Source: Paenibacillus sophorae (GTDB lineage Bacteria; Bacillota; Bacilli; Paenibacillales; Paenibacillaceae). From it: a stretch of 64,000 nt of DNA. The position numbers and the translations under genes are program-made. The stretch is taken from assembly GCF_018966525.1 (NCBI RefSeq), contig NZ_CP076607.1:2108001-2172000 (forward strand). The letters are read 5' to 3'. Below, in pieces: positions 53,270 to 62,114 of this stretch. The first letter of the stretch is position 1. Each line of letters opens with the position of its first letter. The notes beneath the pieces were generated by a model that was not told the origin of the DNA, did no database searches, and saw only the letters and a program-made list of their open reading frames with translations.

Positions 53270-53452
53270 ATGAATTCTCAAGCCGTATATCCTGAAGGCA
53301 GAGGTCCAATCGATGTCCAACTGACTCCTGACGAGGCTCTTGCGCTCACAGGAGTGGAATTTAAAGGCAATCGGAAGATCAAGACGGAAGCGCAGCGCAA
53401 AATTCGCAATGCTTTCGAGAAGACATTTGATTTTAGTTCAGAAGCAAGATAG
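53270..53452 (+). CDS. Small hypothetical protein behind a Fur-type box
   Basis: A 60-residue, soluble, charged protein, MNSQAVYPEGRGPIDVQLTPDEALALTG then VEFKGNRKIKTEAQRKIRNAFEKTFD. It has no cysteine, no signal peptide and no membrane segment. The second half is predicted helical and basic. It is not a family I recognise. The start is supported by GTGAGGTGATC upstream of ATG 53270. A good promoter with a Fur-like operator and a terminator at 53499 frame it as a separate, probably iron-regulated transcript. Confidence 0.6.
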   Translation: MNSQAVYPEGRGPIDVQLTPDEALALTGVEFKGNRKIKTEAQRKIRNAFEKTFDFSSEAR

Positions 53453-53498
53453 ACTATGAATTGTTGAAATTAGGGACCCCAATTCCAAATACAACACG

Positions 53499-53553
53499 GA
53501 AGGAATTTCCTTGAGTTTCGCTGAGCCTAGCGGAACGGGGAAATTCCTTTCTC
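53499..53553 (+). terminator. Terminator of the small Fur-boxed gene
   Basis: GAAGGAATTTCC (53499-53510) pairs with GGAAATTCCTTTC, with CGCT/AGCG nested inside, then a T/C-rich tail. Confidence 0.75.
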
Positions 53554-53646
53554 TTTTCTGTTTTGCATCTTTACTTTTCGGAGCAAGTTAGTCACAATAT
53601 TGCAGTAATCATGATCGTAACTTGTCGATAAGTGAAAGGAGTAAAC

Positions 53647-54384
53647 ATGCGTTTACGCGGAAGAAAAGGAATACGTGAAAGTCTCGTGCAGCAGGCCGAT
53701 TTGGTCGTGCTCGATCCTCGCAAACATAAAGGACAATGGTCCGCGCTCTTTGGCAACGACCGCCCGATTTATGTCGAGTTCGGAATGGGGAAGGGGCAGT
53801 TTATCAGCCGGATGAGCCATAAATACCCCGAAATTAATTTTATCGGAGTGGATATGTATGACGAGCTGATCCGCCGGGCGGCGGAAAAGGCGCGGAATAT
53901 ATGGGAACCGGAAGGTCTGAAAACGCCGCCGAATCTGAAGCTCGCGCTGGCCAATATCGAATATGCGGAAGAAGTGTTCGCTGAGGGAGAGCTGCAGCGC
54001 ATCTATCTGAACTTCAGCGACCCCTGGCCCAAAACAAAGCACGCCCGCCGCAGATTGACGCATCCCCGTTTCTTGGATAAGTATAGTGGGCTGTTAGACG
54101 GTTTGGGAGAAATTCATTTGAAGACGGATTCGCGCAGTCTGTTTGAATTTTCCTTGAACGCCTTTGCCGACTTCGGTCTGCAGATGTCGAATATTTCACT
54201 CGATCTTCATGCGGGAGGGATCAATGAAGAGCACGTCATGACCGAATACGAAACGAAATTTGTCGGCCAGGGCGTTCAGATCCACCGCTGCGAGGCGATT
54301 GTCGGAGCGGAAGCGCTGAAACGCAATCAAGCCTCTCGTCTGGATAAGTACAGACTATTACCGGCAATGCCGCAGGTCGAATAA
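53647..54384 (+). CDS. trmB: tRNA (guanine-N7)-methyltransferase TrmB
   Basis: SAM-dependent enzyme forming m7G46 in tRNA, 245 residues. YVEFGMGKGQFISRMSHKYPEINFIGVDMYDELIRRA (near 40-76) binds SAM, and YLNFSDPWPKTKHARRRLTHPRFLDKY near 120-146 is the TrmB signature with the catalytic Asp. TEYETKFVGQGVQIHR near 200 follows. ATG 53647 follows AAAGGAG; GTG 53632 is unlikely. The final 25 residues extend slightly beyond the Bacillus protein. Confidence 0.95.
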   Translation: MRLRGRKGIRESLVQQADLVVLDPRKHKGQWSALFGNDRPIYVEFGMGKGQFISRMSHKYPEINFIGVDMYDELIRRAAEKARNIWEPEGLKTPPNLKLALANIEYAEEVFAEGELQRIYLNFSDPWPKTKHARRRLTHPRFLDKYSGLLDGLGEIHLKTDSRSLFEFSLNAFADFGLQMSNISLDLHAGGINEEHVMTEYETKFVGQGVQIHRCEAIVGAEALKRNQASRLDKYRLLPAMPQVE

Positions 54385-54419
54385 TCAAGGCATCCGCCGA
54401 GCAGATAGTATTCCTATAA

Positions 54420-54464
54420 CAAAAAGAGGGTCCTTTGGCTTAGGCCGGCAGGACCCTCTTTTTG
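54420..54464. terminator. Bidirectional terminator after trmB
   Basis: AAAAAGAGGGTCCT pairs perfectly with AGGACCCTCTTTTT around a 17-base loop; between convergent trmB and PAP2 genes. Nothing else was recognised in 54465-54630. Confidence 0.9.
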
Positions 54465-54630
54465 TTGCTCCAACATTTCAAAGATGCTTCGAGTTGCTTT
54501 GCAGGCTGCTGAACAATATTTTTCATACGGGTATAAAAAAGCCGGTACAGGGCAAGCGTGGTAAGGCGGTTAATGATTTCCGGCGATGTTCACCTGCCCC
54601 CGTTTGGTCATAGGTCCTGAGTTATGGGCT

Positions 54631-55158
54631 TTAACTCCATAATGCAACCGTACCGGCCGCAACCGCGCTGCCGATCAGTGCGCCTGCCGCCACATCGGAA
54701 GGATAATGGAGTCCAAGATAGATCCGCGAGAATCCAACCGATAAGGCAAGCGGCAGCAGCACGAAACCCAGGACGGGGAAAGCCGCTACATAAGGCACTG
54801 TGGAAGCGAAGATTGCCGTCGTATGCCCAGAAGGAAACGAATGGTCCTTGAGCGGATTGCGGAACGTATTCGTTCCGGGCAGGGCCAGATAAGGGCGGAC
54901 CCTGGGATACATTCTTTTGGCGACGGCCACGGGTAGGTGGCTGACAGCCAGGGCGATCAGAGCCTGCTGGGCGGGCAGCCTCAGCGTATGAGGGGCAAGC
55001 ACCCATACCAGAAGACTGATCCCGATGCTGGCGGTCGCTCCGCCCAGATGAGTCAGATAGAAAAGCCAGAAATTCAGATAACGGTTGTGCAGCCGTCCGT
55101 TGATCCAGTGAAACAGACGCTGCTCTGCAGTAAGCAGTTTTAACATTTTAGTTCTCAT
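54631..55158 (-). CDS. PAP2-family membrane phosphatase
   Basis: A 175-residue integral membrane phosphatase. Motif C1 is KRMYPRVRP near residue 82, C2 HSFPSGHTTAIF near 106-117 with the catalytic His, and C3 SRIYLGLHYPSDVAAG near 145-160 with the nucleophile His. Five or six hydrophobic helices surround them. Such proteins dephosphorylate undecaprenyl diphosphate, phosphatidic acid or related lipids. ATG 55158 is used since GGGGGGACC lies upstream and the earlier frame has no signal of coding. Monocistronic. Confidence 0.9.
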   Translation of the reverse strand: MRTKMLKLLTAEQRLFHWINGRLHNRYLNFWLFYLTHLGGATASIGISLLVWVLAPHTLRLPAQQALIALAVSHLPVAVAKRMYPRVRPYLALPGTNTFRNPLKDHSFPSGHTTAIFASTVPYVAAFPVLGFVLLPLALSVGFSRIYLGLHYPSDVAAGALIGSAVAAGTVALWS

Positions 55159-55564
55159 AGTGGTCCCCCCGCTAATAACGGCCGCCGGATTAACGGCGTT
55201 AATTAGGATAACCCGCTTTAGCCTGTACAACTATCTTCATCATACTTTTTTGCACGAACCGATTTCAAGAAAAAGGTCGATATTGCACGAAAAATGACAG
55301 TTTTGACTTGGATGCCTTTAAGCCGTACAATGGTTCAAGCGGACTTCCCACGTTTATATGGTAACAGAGAAAATAATGCGTTTTGTAAAATCCGGAACGC
55401 AAGCAGAAACTCCATATGGACGGCATATATAACAAAGAGCGGGACCCGCTGAGGACAAAGGTATGTTCCATGTCTGTCGTTTAGAATTGCAACAAAAGGG
55501 TCATTTATTACGTTCAAAGGTCAGAGAAAAAGAACCTGACAGAAAAAGGGGGCATCGAAGGATC
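55159..55564. other. Gene-free region before the glycosyltransferase
   Basis: AT-rich and without a convincing ORF. A 13-bp palindrome AGCGGGaCCCGCT lies near 55440. The glycosyltransferase frame stays open to 55463 but homology and a ribosome binding site support only ATG 55565. Confidence 0.5.
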
Positions 55565-56803
55565 ATGACAGATGCAATTTTTGTGACGCTCCAAGTGGTC
55601 TTGGCGCTAATTGCGGTTTATCAGTTTGGCTTCTCGTTGTTCGGACTGCACAAGAAGAAGAAGAAAAAGCTTTTCCCGCCGGAAAAATCATTTGCCGTGC
55701 TCGTAGCCGCGCATAACGAAGAACAAGTGGTCGGGGCGCTTATGGAAAACCTGAAGCAGCTGAATTATCCGAAGGAACTATACGACGTATTCGTCATCTG
55801 CGATAACTGTACGGACGGAACGGCCCGCATTGTCCGGGAGCATGGCATGACTGCCTGCGTCCGCACCAACAATAATTTGAGAGGCAAAGGCTACGCAATC
55901 GAGTGGATGCTGGGGAAACTTTGGGACATGCCGCGCCAGTACGACGCCGTTGTGATGTTCGATGCCGATAATCTGGCCCATACCGACTTCCTGATGGAGA
56001 TGAACAATGATCTCTGTTCCGGCGCAAAAGTCATTCAGGGCTACATCGACACGAAGAATCCGGAGGATTCCTGGATTACCGCAGCCTATGGCATCTCTTA
56101 CTGGTATATTAACCGTTTGTGGCAGCTGTCGCGTCACAATTTGGGTATGGCCAACTTCCTTGGCGGAACGGGCATGTGCTTCGAAACGAATCTGCTAAAG
56201 GAAATGGGCTGGGGAGCAACCAGTCTTGTAGAGGACCTGGAGTTCACCATGCGCAGCGCGTCGAAGGGCGTATATCCGGAGTTCAACTACGACGCCAAAG
56301 TGTTTGACGAGAAGCCGCTTACGTTCAAGGCCTCGTCCAGACAGAGGCTTCGCTGGATGCAAGGACATTTTACCGTCGCCCGCCGTTATTTCTTCCCTCT
56401 GCTGTGGCAGAGTATTAAAGAACGAAGCTTGACCAAGTTTGACCTGGCCCTATACGGCGTCAACGTCTATATTGTCCTGCTCACGTTCCTCATGACCGCG
56501 GTGATGTGGATCGACAGTTCGCTGCTGGGTGGTCCGCATATCGCCAACCTGTACGGCTACCTGCCTTTATGGCTAAGCTATGTCGCCATAGCCGCCAATG
56601 TGTTTACCTTTTTCGTATCGATGATTCTTGAAAAGGTAACGTTCAAAAAGGTGTATGCCTATATGCTGCTGTTCCCGATTTACCTGATTTCATGGTATCC
56701 GATTACGTTCTACGCATTCTTTACGCAAAACAACAAACAATGGAGCCATACGAAGCATACCCGCGTCGTGCGTCTGGAGGAAGTTCAAAGCAAGCAGGGT
56801 TAG
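55565..56803 (+). CDS. Membrane glycosyltransferase family 2
   Basis: A 412-residue processive-type GT2. An N-terminal TM helix (about 5-27) precedes the GT-A domain: FAVLVAAHNEEQVVG near 43, VFDADN (the DxD metal site) near 130, and the acceptor/catalytic LVEDLEFTMR near 218 with RQRLRWMQGH (Q-x-x-RW) near 258. Three further TM helices (about 295-390) follow. These features match beta-glycan synthases such as BcsA-like or hyaluronan/NodC-like enzymes working at the membrane. The product is unknown; no partner genes are adjacent. A Lys-rich turn (KKKKKK) follows TM1. Confidence 0.9.
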   Translation: MTDAIFVTLQVVLALIAVYQFGFSLFGLHKKKKKKLFPPEKSFAVLVAAHNEEQVVGALMENLKQLNYPKELYDVFVICDNCTDGTARIVREHGMTACVRTNNNLRGKGYAIEWMLGKLWDMPRQYDAVVMFDADNLAHTDFLMEMNNDLCSGAKVIQGYIDTKNPEDSWITAAYGISYWYINRLWQLSRHNLGMANFLGGTGMCFETNLLKEMGWGATSLVEDLEFTMRSASKGVYPEFNYDAKVFDEKPLTFKASSRQRLRWMQGHFTVARRYFFPLLWQSIKERSLTKFDLALYGVNVYIVLLTFLMTAVMWIDSSLLGGPHIANLYGYLPLWLSYVAIAANVFTFFVSMILEKVTFKKVYAYMLLFPIYLISWYPITFYAFFTQNNKQWSHTKHTRVVRLEEVQSKQG

Positions 56804-56842
56804 AGCAACGTAACTGTATTTGCATAACGTTTGAGAAAATGG

Positions 56843-56872
56843 TTGACATTACTAAACCGGATAGTGTAAACT
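56843..56872 (+). promoter_or_regulatory. Promoter of the infC-rpmI-rplT operon
   Basis: TTGACA at 56843-56848 and TAAACT at 56867-56872, 18-bp spacing, immediately upstream of the L20 leader. Confidence 0.65.
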
Positions 56873-56894
56873 ATTCAAGTGCGCTAAATTAATT

Positions 56895-57036
56895 AGAGAT
56901 TGCAAGCAGAAGCACCGGCTTCTCACCTGATCGGCTAACAGCCGGCTGGTTTTGATCTCAATGCTTTATGAATGCTGTTCGTTCATGAACGTTGATCAAA
57001 CGGGTTGTCGGTAATTTCCGGCGCCCGTTTTTTAAT
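56895..57036 (+). ncRNA. L20 leader (autoregulatory mRNA leader of infC operon)
   Basis: The leader has the early hairpin GAAGC-ACCG-GCTTC followed by TCACCTGA, a central hairpin pair, and a terminator AAACGGG/CCCGTTTTTT ending about 57032. This order is that of the Firmicutes L20 leader, where ribosomal protein L20 binding favours termination upstream of infC. Confidence 0.85.
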
Positions 57037-57085
57037 TGGGTAGAAGCTGTTATATCTATTAGCCAATCAGATCCGGAGGTGGAGA

Positions 57086-57601
57086 ATTATCAGTAAGGAC
57101 CATATGATCAATGATGAGATTCGGGCGAGAGAAGTTCGTTTGGTTGGTGCGGAGGGAGAACAAATCGGGATTAAACCGATCCGCGAAGCGTTGCAAATGG
57201 CAATCGATCTTAATCTGGATTTAGTCAATGTAGCGCCGCAGGCGAAGCCGCCGGTATGCCGCATCATGGATTACGGCAAGTTCCGTTACGAGCAGCAGAA
57301 GAAAGAGAAGGAAGCCCGTAAGAATCAGAAGATCGTGGACATCAAGGAAGTTTGGTTCCGTGCCAACATTGAAGAACATGACTATCAGACCAAGTTCCGT
57401 AATGTGGTCAAGTTTCTGAATGAAGGCGACAAGGTAAAATGCTCCGTCCGCTTCCGCGGACGCGAAATTACCCATGCGAATATCGGTCAGAAAATTCTGG
57501 AGCGCGTCAAATTGGAAGTGGCCGAGATTTCCGTTGTGGAGCGCCAGCCTAAGCTGGAAGGCCGCAGCATGATTATGATTTTGGCACCCAAACCATCTTA
57601 A
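57086..57601 (+). CDS. infC: Translation initiation factor IF-3, ATT start
   Basis: IF-3 binds the 30S subunit and controls start-codon choice; 171 residues. The reading frame begins ATT ATC AGT AAG GAC at 57086, giving MISKD as in Bacillus IF-3, five bases after GGAGGTG. The in-frame ATG at 57104 has no ribosome binding site and would drop conserved residues. AREVRLVGAEGEQIGIKPI (N-domain), CRIMDYGKFRYEQQKKEKEARKNQ (linker) and KCSVRFRGREITHANIGQKIL (C-domain) are conserved. The non-canonical start is the classical feature through which IF-3 limits its own synthesis. First gene of the infC-rpmI-rplT operon. Confidence 0.95.
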   Translation: MISKDHMINDEIRAREVRLVGAEGEQIGIKPIREALQMAIDLNLDLVNVAPQAKPPVCRIMDYGKFRYEQQKKEKEARKNQKIVDIKEVWFRANIEEHDYQTKFRNVVKFLNEGDKVKCSVRFRGREITHANIGQKILERVKLEVAEISVVERQPKLEGRSMIMILAPKPS

Positions 57602-57632
57602 CAAGCAGCATAACTATTGAGGAGGAAACACA

Positions 57633-57833
57633 ATGCCTAAAATGAAAACTCACAGCAGCCTGAAAGGCCGCTTCAAAATTACCGGAACAGGTAAAGTAAC
57701 GCGCTACAAAGCGTACAAAAACCATCTGCTGTCCCACAAGTCCAAGCGCGCTAAGCGGGTTCTGGGAACCAACCCTGAAATGGCTCCCGGCGACGTAAGA
57801 CGTCTGAAGCAAGGCCTGGCTAACTTGAAATAG
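57633..57833 (+). CDS. rpmI: 50S ribosomal protein L35
   Basis: A 66-residue basic protein, MPKMKTHSSLKGRFKITGTGKV, of normal bL35 length. KNHLLSHKSKRAKR and the ending RRLKQGLANLK are typical. AGGAGGAAA precedes ATG 57633; 31 bp after infC and 34 bp before rplT, in the usual order. Confidence 0.97.
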   Translation: MPKMKTHSSLKGRFKITGTGKVTRYKAYKNHLLSHKSKRAKRVLGTNPEMAPGDVRRLKQGLANLK

Positions 57834-57867
57834 TTTTTATTACACAATTTTTGGGAGGTTTATTAAT

Positions 57868-58227
57868 ATGGCAAGAGTTAAAGGCGGCTTCGTCGTTCGT
57901 CGTAAACATAAAAAGGTACTGAAACTGGCAAAAGGCTACTTCGGTTCCAAGCACCGCATTTTCAAAACCGCTAAAGAACAAGTAATGAAATCGCTGGTTT
58001 ACGCTTACCGCGACCGTCGTCAAACCAAACGCAACTTCCGCAGACTGTGGATCGTTCGTATCAACGCTGCAGCCCGTCTGAACGGCCTGTCCTACAACAA
58101 GCTGGTACACGGCCTGAAGCTGGCCGGAGTGGACATCAACCGCAAAATGCTGGCTGACCTGGCTGTAAATGATCTGAACGCATTCAACTCGCTGGCTACC
58201 GTAGCTAAAGAGAAGATCAACGCGTAA
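57868..58227 (+). CDS. rplT: 50S ribosomal protein L20
   Basis: A 119-residue basic protein with the long N-terminal RNA-binding helix (RRKHKKVLKLAKGYFGSKHRIFKTA) and a globular C-domain (LVHGLKLAGVDINRKMLADLA). It is essential for early 50S assembly and represses its own operon through the L20 leader at 56895. GGGAGG precedes ATG 57868. Last gene of the operon. Confidence 0.97.
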   Translation: MARVKGGFVVRRKHKKVLKLAKGYFGSKHRIFKTAKEQVMKSLVYAYRDRRQTKRNFRRLWIVRINAAARLNGLSYNKLVHGLKLAGVDINRKMLADLAVNDLNAFNSLATVAKEKINA

Positions 58228-58244
58228 GCAACTGCCTGTTATAT

Positions 58245-58290
58245 GAAAAGCACCGCCTCCGGGAATTTCCCGTGAAGCGGTGCTTTTTTT
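58245..58290 (+). terminator. Terminator of the infC operon
   Basis: AAAAGCACCGC pairs with GCGGTGCTTTT, with GGGAA/TTCCC nested inside, ending in T7. Confidence 0.9.
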
Positions 58291-58317
58291 GTGAAAATTT
58301 TTGAAGAGTGAAGCTGT

Positions 58318-58860
58318 TTACTCCCAGTACTTTGTCGTTATAAGCTGGCCGGCCAGCTTCTTGCTGGCGGCGCGTCTGACTTTACGCTGCTCCGACCGTT
58401 CCTCCGCCAAATCGCTGACCAGCTTCTCTTCATCCGTCTCGGGGATAACACCCGGTACAGGGGCCGGTTTACCGTCAGGCCCGATGGCCACAAAGGTGAG
58501 GAAGGAAGTGGCCGCCACGGTGCGCTCACCTGAATATAAATTTTCGGCTATGACCTTAACGAATACCTCTATGCTGGTGCGGCCGGTCCAGGACACAAAG
58601 GATTCGAAGCAGAATGAATCGGTGGGCCGGATCGGGGACAGAAAGTCGACGGAGTCAGTGGAGGCGGTAACGACACTGCATCGGCAGTGTCGCATCGCGG
58701 AGATAGAGGCGACTTCATCTATGTTACTCATCAGCTTGCCGCCGAACAGGGTCTGGTGGTTGTTAATATCGTTCGGGAAGACCCGTCCTGTTTTGAATAC
58801 ACGTGATTCTCGGCAGTATTTCGAAGCTGGAGCTGCTGGCTGGGATGATTCACTCATCAT
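58318..58860 (-). CDS. Acyl-CoA thioesterase (hotdog fold, YkhA-like)
   Basis: A 180-residue hotdog-fold thioesterase. The signature PNDINNHQTLFGGKLMSNIDEVASISAMRH near residues 27-56 holds the Asn, Gly and catalytic Asp of the YciA/BFIT-type fold; VTASTDSVDFLSPI follows. It hydrolyses acyl-CoAs in the cytoplasm. A basic C-terminal helix (about 145-175) extends past the fold. ATG 58860 is preferred (GGAAAGGAAG upstream); the frame is open to 58923. Confidence 0.9.
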   Translation of the reverse strand: MMSESSQPAAPASKYCRESRVFKTGRVFPNDINNHQTLFGGKLMSNIDEVASISAMRHCRCSVVTASTDSVDFLSPIRPTDSFCFESFVSWTGRTSIEVFVKVIAENLYSGERTVAATSFLTFVAIGPDGKPAPVPGVIPETDEEKLVSDLAEERSEQRKVRRAASKKLAGQLITTKYWE

Positions 58861-59174
58861 GATTGGCTTCCTTTCCTTGGCATGATAGGCATATATAATA
58901 ATGGAGTTCCCTTTATTTTGCAATACTATTATTAGGTGCTTATGACGGAGAAATTGGATATTCCATACAATATAACATCAATATGATATAAAAATTGACA
59001 TAGGAGGTTAAAGTAAACGCTTGATTTAAGGGAAAAGCAAATTTTTATTAACCGCAGGTCATTAATTTACTGGATTTTACCGTTTTTACCCGTTATAATT
59101 TGATTCAATGGCATGTCCAAGGTCCAAATGAGAATACAGAAGACATCCAATTTCTTTAAGGGGGATCACAATCA
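58861..59174. promoter_or_regulatory. Upstream region of the nucleoside transporter operon
   Basis: AT-rich. A perfect TATAAT at 59094-59099 has a weak TGGATT -35 (59071-59076), 17-bp spacing. No purine riboswitch pattern and no clear CodY box could be found, although the Bacillus nupNOPQ counterpart is under CodY. Confidence 0.5.
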
Positions 59175-60251
59175 ATGAAAAAAATTTACCAGCTGTCTCT
59201 TGTTATGCTGCTTGCTTTCACGGTCATTCTGGCTGGCTGCGGAAGCGACAATAACAACGCGTCCGGAAACGCAGGCACTAATGCAAGCGCCAATACTGAA
59301 ACCAACACGGGCTCCAGTGAAGCTACTACGGATAACTCCAACATCAAAATCGGTATGGTTACCGACGTTGGCGGCGTAAACGACAAATCGTTTAACCAAT
59401 CCGCTTGGGAAGCCCTTCAAGCCCTTGAGAAAGAAAGTGGTGTGAAGGTTCAATATCTGCAAAGTAATTCCAATGCGGACTATGAGCCGAACCTGAACCA
59501 ATTTGTTAAAGACGGTTATGCTCTGACTTGGGGCATTGGCTTTGACATGGGTGACTCCATTAAAAAAGTTGCGGGCGAGAATCCTGACGCCAAGCTGGCC
59601 ATCATCGACAATGTAGTGGATGCTCCTAACGTTGAGTCCGTTACCTTCTCCGAGAACGAAGGATCGTTCCTGGTCGGTGTTGTTGCAGGTCTGACTACTA
59701 AGACGAATAAAGTTGGCTTTATCGGCGGTATGGAAAGCCCGGTAATCAAACGCTTTGAAGCGGGCTTCAAAGCGGGTGTTACGGCGGTTAATCCGGGCGC
59801 AAAAGTAACGGTTACTTATGCCGGTGCTTATAACAAGCCTGATATCGGTAAATCGTTGGCGGCTACATTGTATGACGCAGGCAACGACATCATCTTCCCG
59901 GCTGCAGGAGCAACAGGCAACGGTGTGTTCAACGAAGCCAAATCCCGCAATAAAGCAGGCGGCGCCAAAGTATGGGTTATCGGCGTAGATAAGGACCAAT
60001 CGATCGAATTTGGCGACGACGTAACACTGACTTCTATGGTTAAACGTGTTGACGAAGCGGTTAGAGTCGTTTCCAAGCAAGTCATCGACGGTACTTTCAA
60101 AGGCGGCACAACTACCGTGCTCGGCTTGAAAGACAACGGTGTAGGTCTGCCGGAAACTTCCAAAGCCAACGTGAGCGCCGATATCCTGGCTAAAGTGGAC
60201 GATTACAAACAACAAATCATCGACGGAAAGATTACAGTTCCTGCCGAATAA
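59175..60251 (+). CDS. nupN: BMP-family nucleoside-binding lipoprotein
   Basis: Substrate-binding lipoprotein of a nucleoside ABC importer, 358 residues. The signal peptide ends in lipobox LAGC near residue 19-22, followed by an Asn/Thr-rich linker. The BMP domain has MVTDVGGVNDKSFNQSAWEAL near 56, GWGIGFDMG-type segment LTWGIGFDMGDS near 118, KVGFIGGMESPVIKRFEAGFKAG near 177 and FPAAGATGNGVF near 240. BMP proteins (PnrA, RnsB, Bacillus NupN) bind purine nucleosides. AAGGGGG precedes ATG 59175. Confidence 0.92.
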   Translation: MKKIYQLSLVMLLAFTVILAGCGSDNNNASGNAGTNASANTETNTGSSEATTDNSNIKIGMVTDVGGVNDKSFNQSAWEALQALEKESGVKVQYLQSNSNADYEPNLNQFVKDGYALTWGIGFDMGDSIKKVAGENPDAKLAIIDNVVDAPNVESVTFSENEGSFLVGVVAGLTTKTNKVGFIGGMESPVIKRFEAGFKAGVTAVNPGAKVTVTYAGAYNKPDIGKSLAATLYDAGNDIIFPAAGATGNGVFNEAKSRNKAGGAKVWVIGVDKDQSIEFGDDVTLTSMVKRVDEAVRVVSKQVIDGTFKGGTTTVLGLKDNGVGLPETSKANVSADILAKVDDYKQQIIDGKITVPAE

Positions 60252-60289
60252 CTTTTTCCCTCAATTGAATAAGATCGGAAGAAGATACC

Positions 60290-60319
60290 AAGGCCGGTTA
60301 TTTAGCTGGCCTTGTTCTT
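60290..60319 (+). terminator. Intercistronic terminator-like hairpin
   Basis: AAGGCC pairs with GGCCTT around a short imperfect loop, followed by GTTCTTAG. A further hairpin TACCGCCC/GGGCGGTA is at 60401-60424. These may lower expression of the downstream transporter genes relative to the lipoprotein. The rest of 60252-60575 holds nothing recognisable. Confidence 0.55.
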
Positions 60320-60575
60320 AGTTAGAGAGTAGAATTAGGAAGACTGGCTTGGCCGATTTCAGGACGATTACATTTATCTACTAGGTTAATCCGGCTTGGT
60401 TACCGCCCCCAGAAAAGGGCGGTACAGCCATGTCTGCCATGTCTAGGGATATTCGGAGGTTCAGAACTCCATCCATTATCTTTTTATCCCGCTAGAGTTC
60501 CGAGGACGACCCCCGCTTTGGGCCAAGGACATTAGCGGCAACGCTGTAATATATTCCTGTAATGAGGGTGATTCC

Positions 60576-62114
60576 ATGAGTGCTGCGGCTCCTGTCGTAG
60601 AGTTGAAGCAAATCACAAAACGCTTTCCCGGTATTATCGCCAATGACTCCATCAGCCTGACGCTGGAGAAAGGCGAGATCCATGCGCTGCTAGGTGAGAA
60701 TGGAGCAGGTAAGTCTACACTAATGAATATCGTATTTGGACTGTATCAGCCCGATGAGGGCAGTATTGAAATCGGCGGGAAGCCGGTTATAATCGATAGC
60801 CCGAATAAAGCCATTGAGCTTGGCATCGGTATGGTGCACCAGCATTTCAAGCTTGTAGAGCCTTTTACAGTGACCGAGAATATTATTCTTGGAACAGAAC
60901 CGAAGAAAGGTCTTAAAATCGACTATAAATCCGCAGCGGAGCAGGTTCGCAAGCTGTCGGAGCTGTACGGTCTTCAAGTTAATCCGCATGCCAAAATCCA
61001 TGATATTTCGGTAGGGATGCAGCAGCGTGTGGAAATTATGAAAACCTTGTACCGCGGTGCGGATATTCTTATATTTGACGAACCCACCGCCGTACTTACC
61101 CCTCAGGAAATCAATGAGCTCATGGCGATTATGAAACGCCTGGTCGCCGAGGGCAAATCCATAATTCTGATTACCCATAAGCTAAAAGAAATAATGACCA
61201 TATCGGACAGGGTAACGATCATCCGCCGTGGCAAGGTTATCGACACGGTCCAAACTTCTGAGACCAATCCGAGCGATTTGGCAGAGAAAATGGTCGGCCG
61301 AGGCGTTACGTTTAAAGTGGACAAGCAGACTCCGAACATCGGGAAGACGGTGCTGAAGCTAGACGGAGTTAACAGCAAGAATAAGGAAGGCATACCTGTA
61401 TTGAATAATCTCAGCTTTGAAGTCAAGGCTGGGGAAATTCTGGGCATAGCCGGCGTTGACGGAAACGGACAGAGCGAGCTGATCCAGGCCATCACGGGCC
61501 TCCGCAAAATCGATTCCGGTTCGATTGCCGTGGAAGGGAAGGAAATAGCCAATCTGTCTCCGCGCAAAATTTCGGAAATGAACGTTTCGCATATTCCGGA
61601 GGACCGGCATAAGCACGGACTCGTGCTTGACTTTACTGTCAGCGAGAATATGGTGCTTGAAACCTACTACAAAAGCCCGTATAACCGGAATGGATTTATG
61701 AATAACGAAGTCATTGACAAGCATGCCGAGGAGCTGGTTAGGGCGTTCGACGTGCGTACGCCATCGATTCACAATACAGCGCGTTCTCTGTCCGGCGGCA
61801 ACCAGCAAAAAGCAATTATTGCGCGGGAAATAGACAAAGAGCCGACCCTGCTGATTGCGGCACAGCCGACGCGGGGGCTTGATGTGGGCGCTATCGAGTT
61901 TGTGCAAAAGCAGCTTATCGCCCAGAGAGATCAAGGCAAGGCTGTGCTGTTAGTTTCATTCGAGCTGGACGAAATTATGAATGTGTCCGACCGAATCGCC
62001 GTTATTTACGAAGGGCAAATTGTCGGCGAGGTCTATCCTAAGGATACGAATGATCAGGAGCTTGGGCTAATGATGGCGGGCAGCTTGAAGCGGGGAGGTA
62101 AAGCGGGTGTATAA
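60576..62114 (+). CDS. nupO: Nucleoside ABC transporter ATP-binding protein (two ABC domains)
   Basis: A 512-residue ATPase with two fused ABC domains. The first has Walker A GENGAGKST near 40, signature ISVGMQQRVEIMKTL near 142 and Walker B ILIFDEPTAVL near 162. The second (about 255-505) has a degenerate Walker A GVDGNGQSELIQ and signature LSGGNQQKAIIAREI near 402, as in RbsA/NupO-type proteins where one site is inactive. ATG 60576 follows GAGGGTG. The 3' end overlaps the permease start by 8 bp. Confidence 0.93.
   Translation: MSAAAPVVELKQITKRFPGIIANDSISLTLEKGEIHALLGENGAGKSTLMNIVFGLYQPDEGSIEIGGKPVIIDSPNKAIELGIGMVHQHFKLVEPFTVTENIILGTEPKKGLKIDYKSAAEQVRKLSELYGLQVNPHAKIHDISVGMQQRVEIMKTLYRGADILIFDEPTAVLTPQEINELMAIMKRLVAEGKSIILITHKLKEIMTISDRVTIIRRGKVIDTVQTSETNPSDLAEKMVGRGVTFKVDKQTPNIGKTVLKLDGVNSKNKEGIPVLNNLSFEVKAGEILGIAGVDGNGQSELIQAITGLRKIDSGSIAVEGKEIANLSPRKISEMNVSHIPEDRHKHGLVLDFTVSENMVLETYYKSPYNRNGFMNNEVIDKHAEELVRAFDVRTPSIHNTARSLSGGNQQKAIIAREIDKEPTLLIAAQPTRGLDVGAIEFVQKQLIAQRDQGKAVLLVSFELDEIMNVSDRIAVIYEGQIVGEVYPKDTNDQELGLMMAGSLKRGGKAGV

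Noticed and set aside
58924..59174. Purine riboswitch before the nucleoside transporter
   Set aside because: The conserved purine-riboswitch core could not be located on the + strand.
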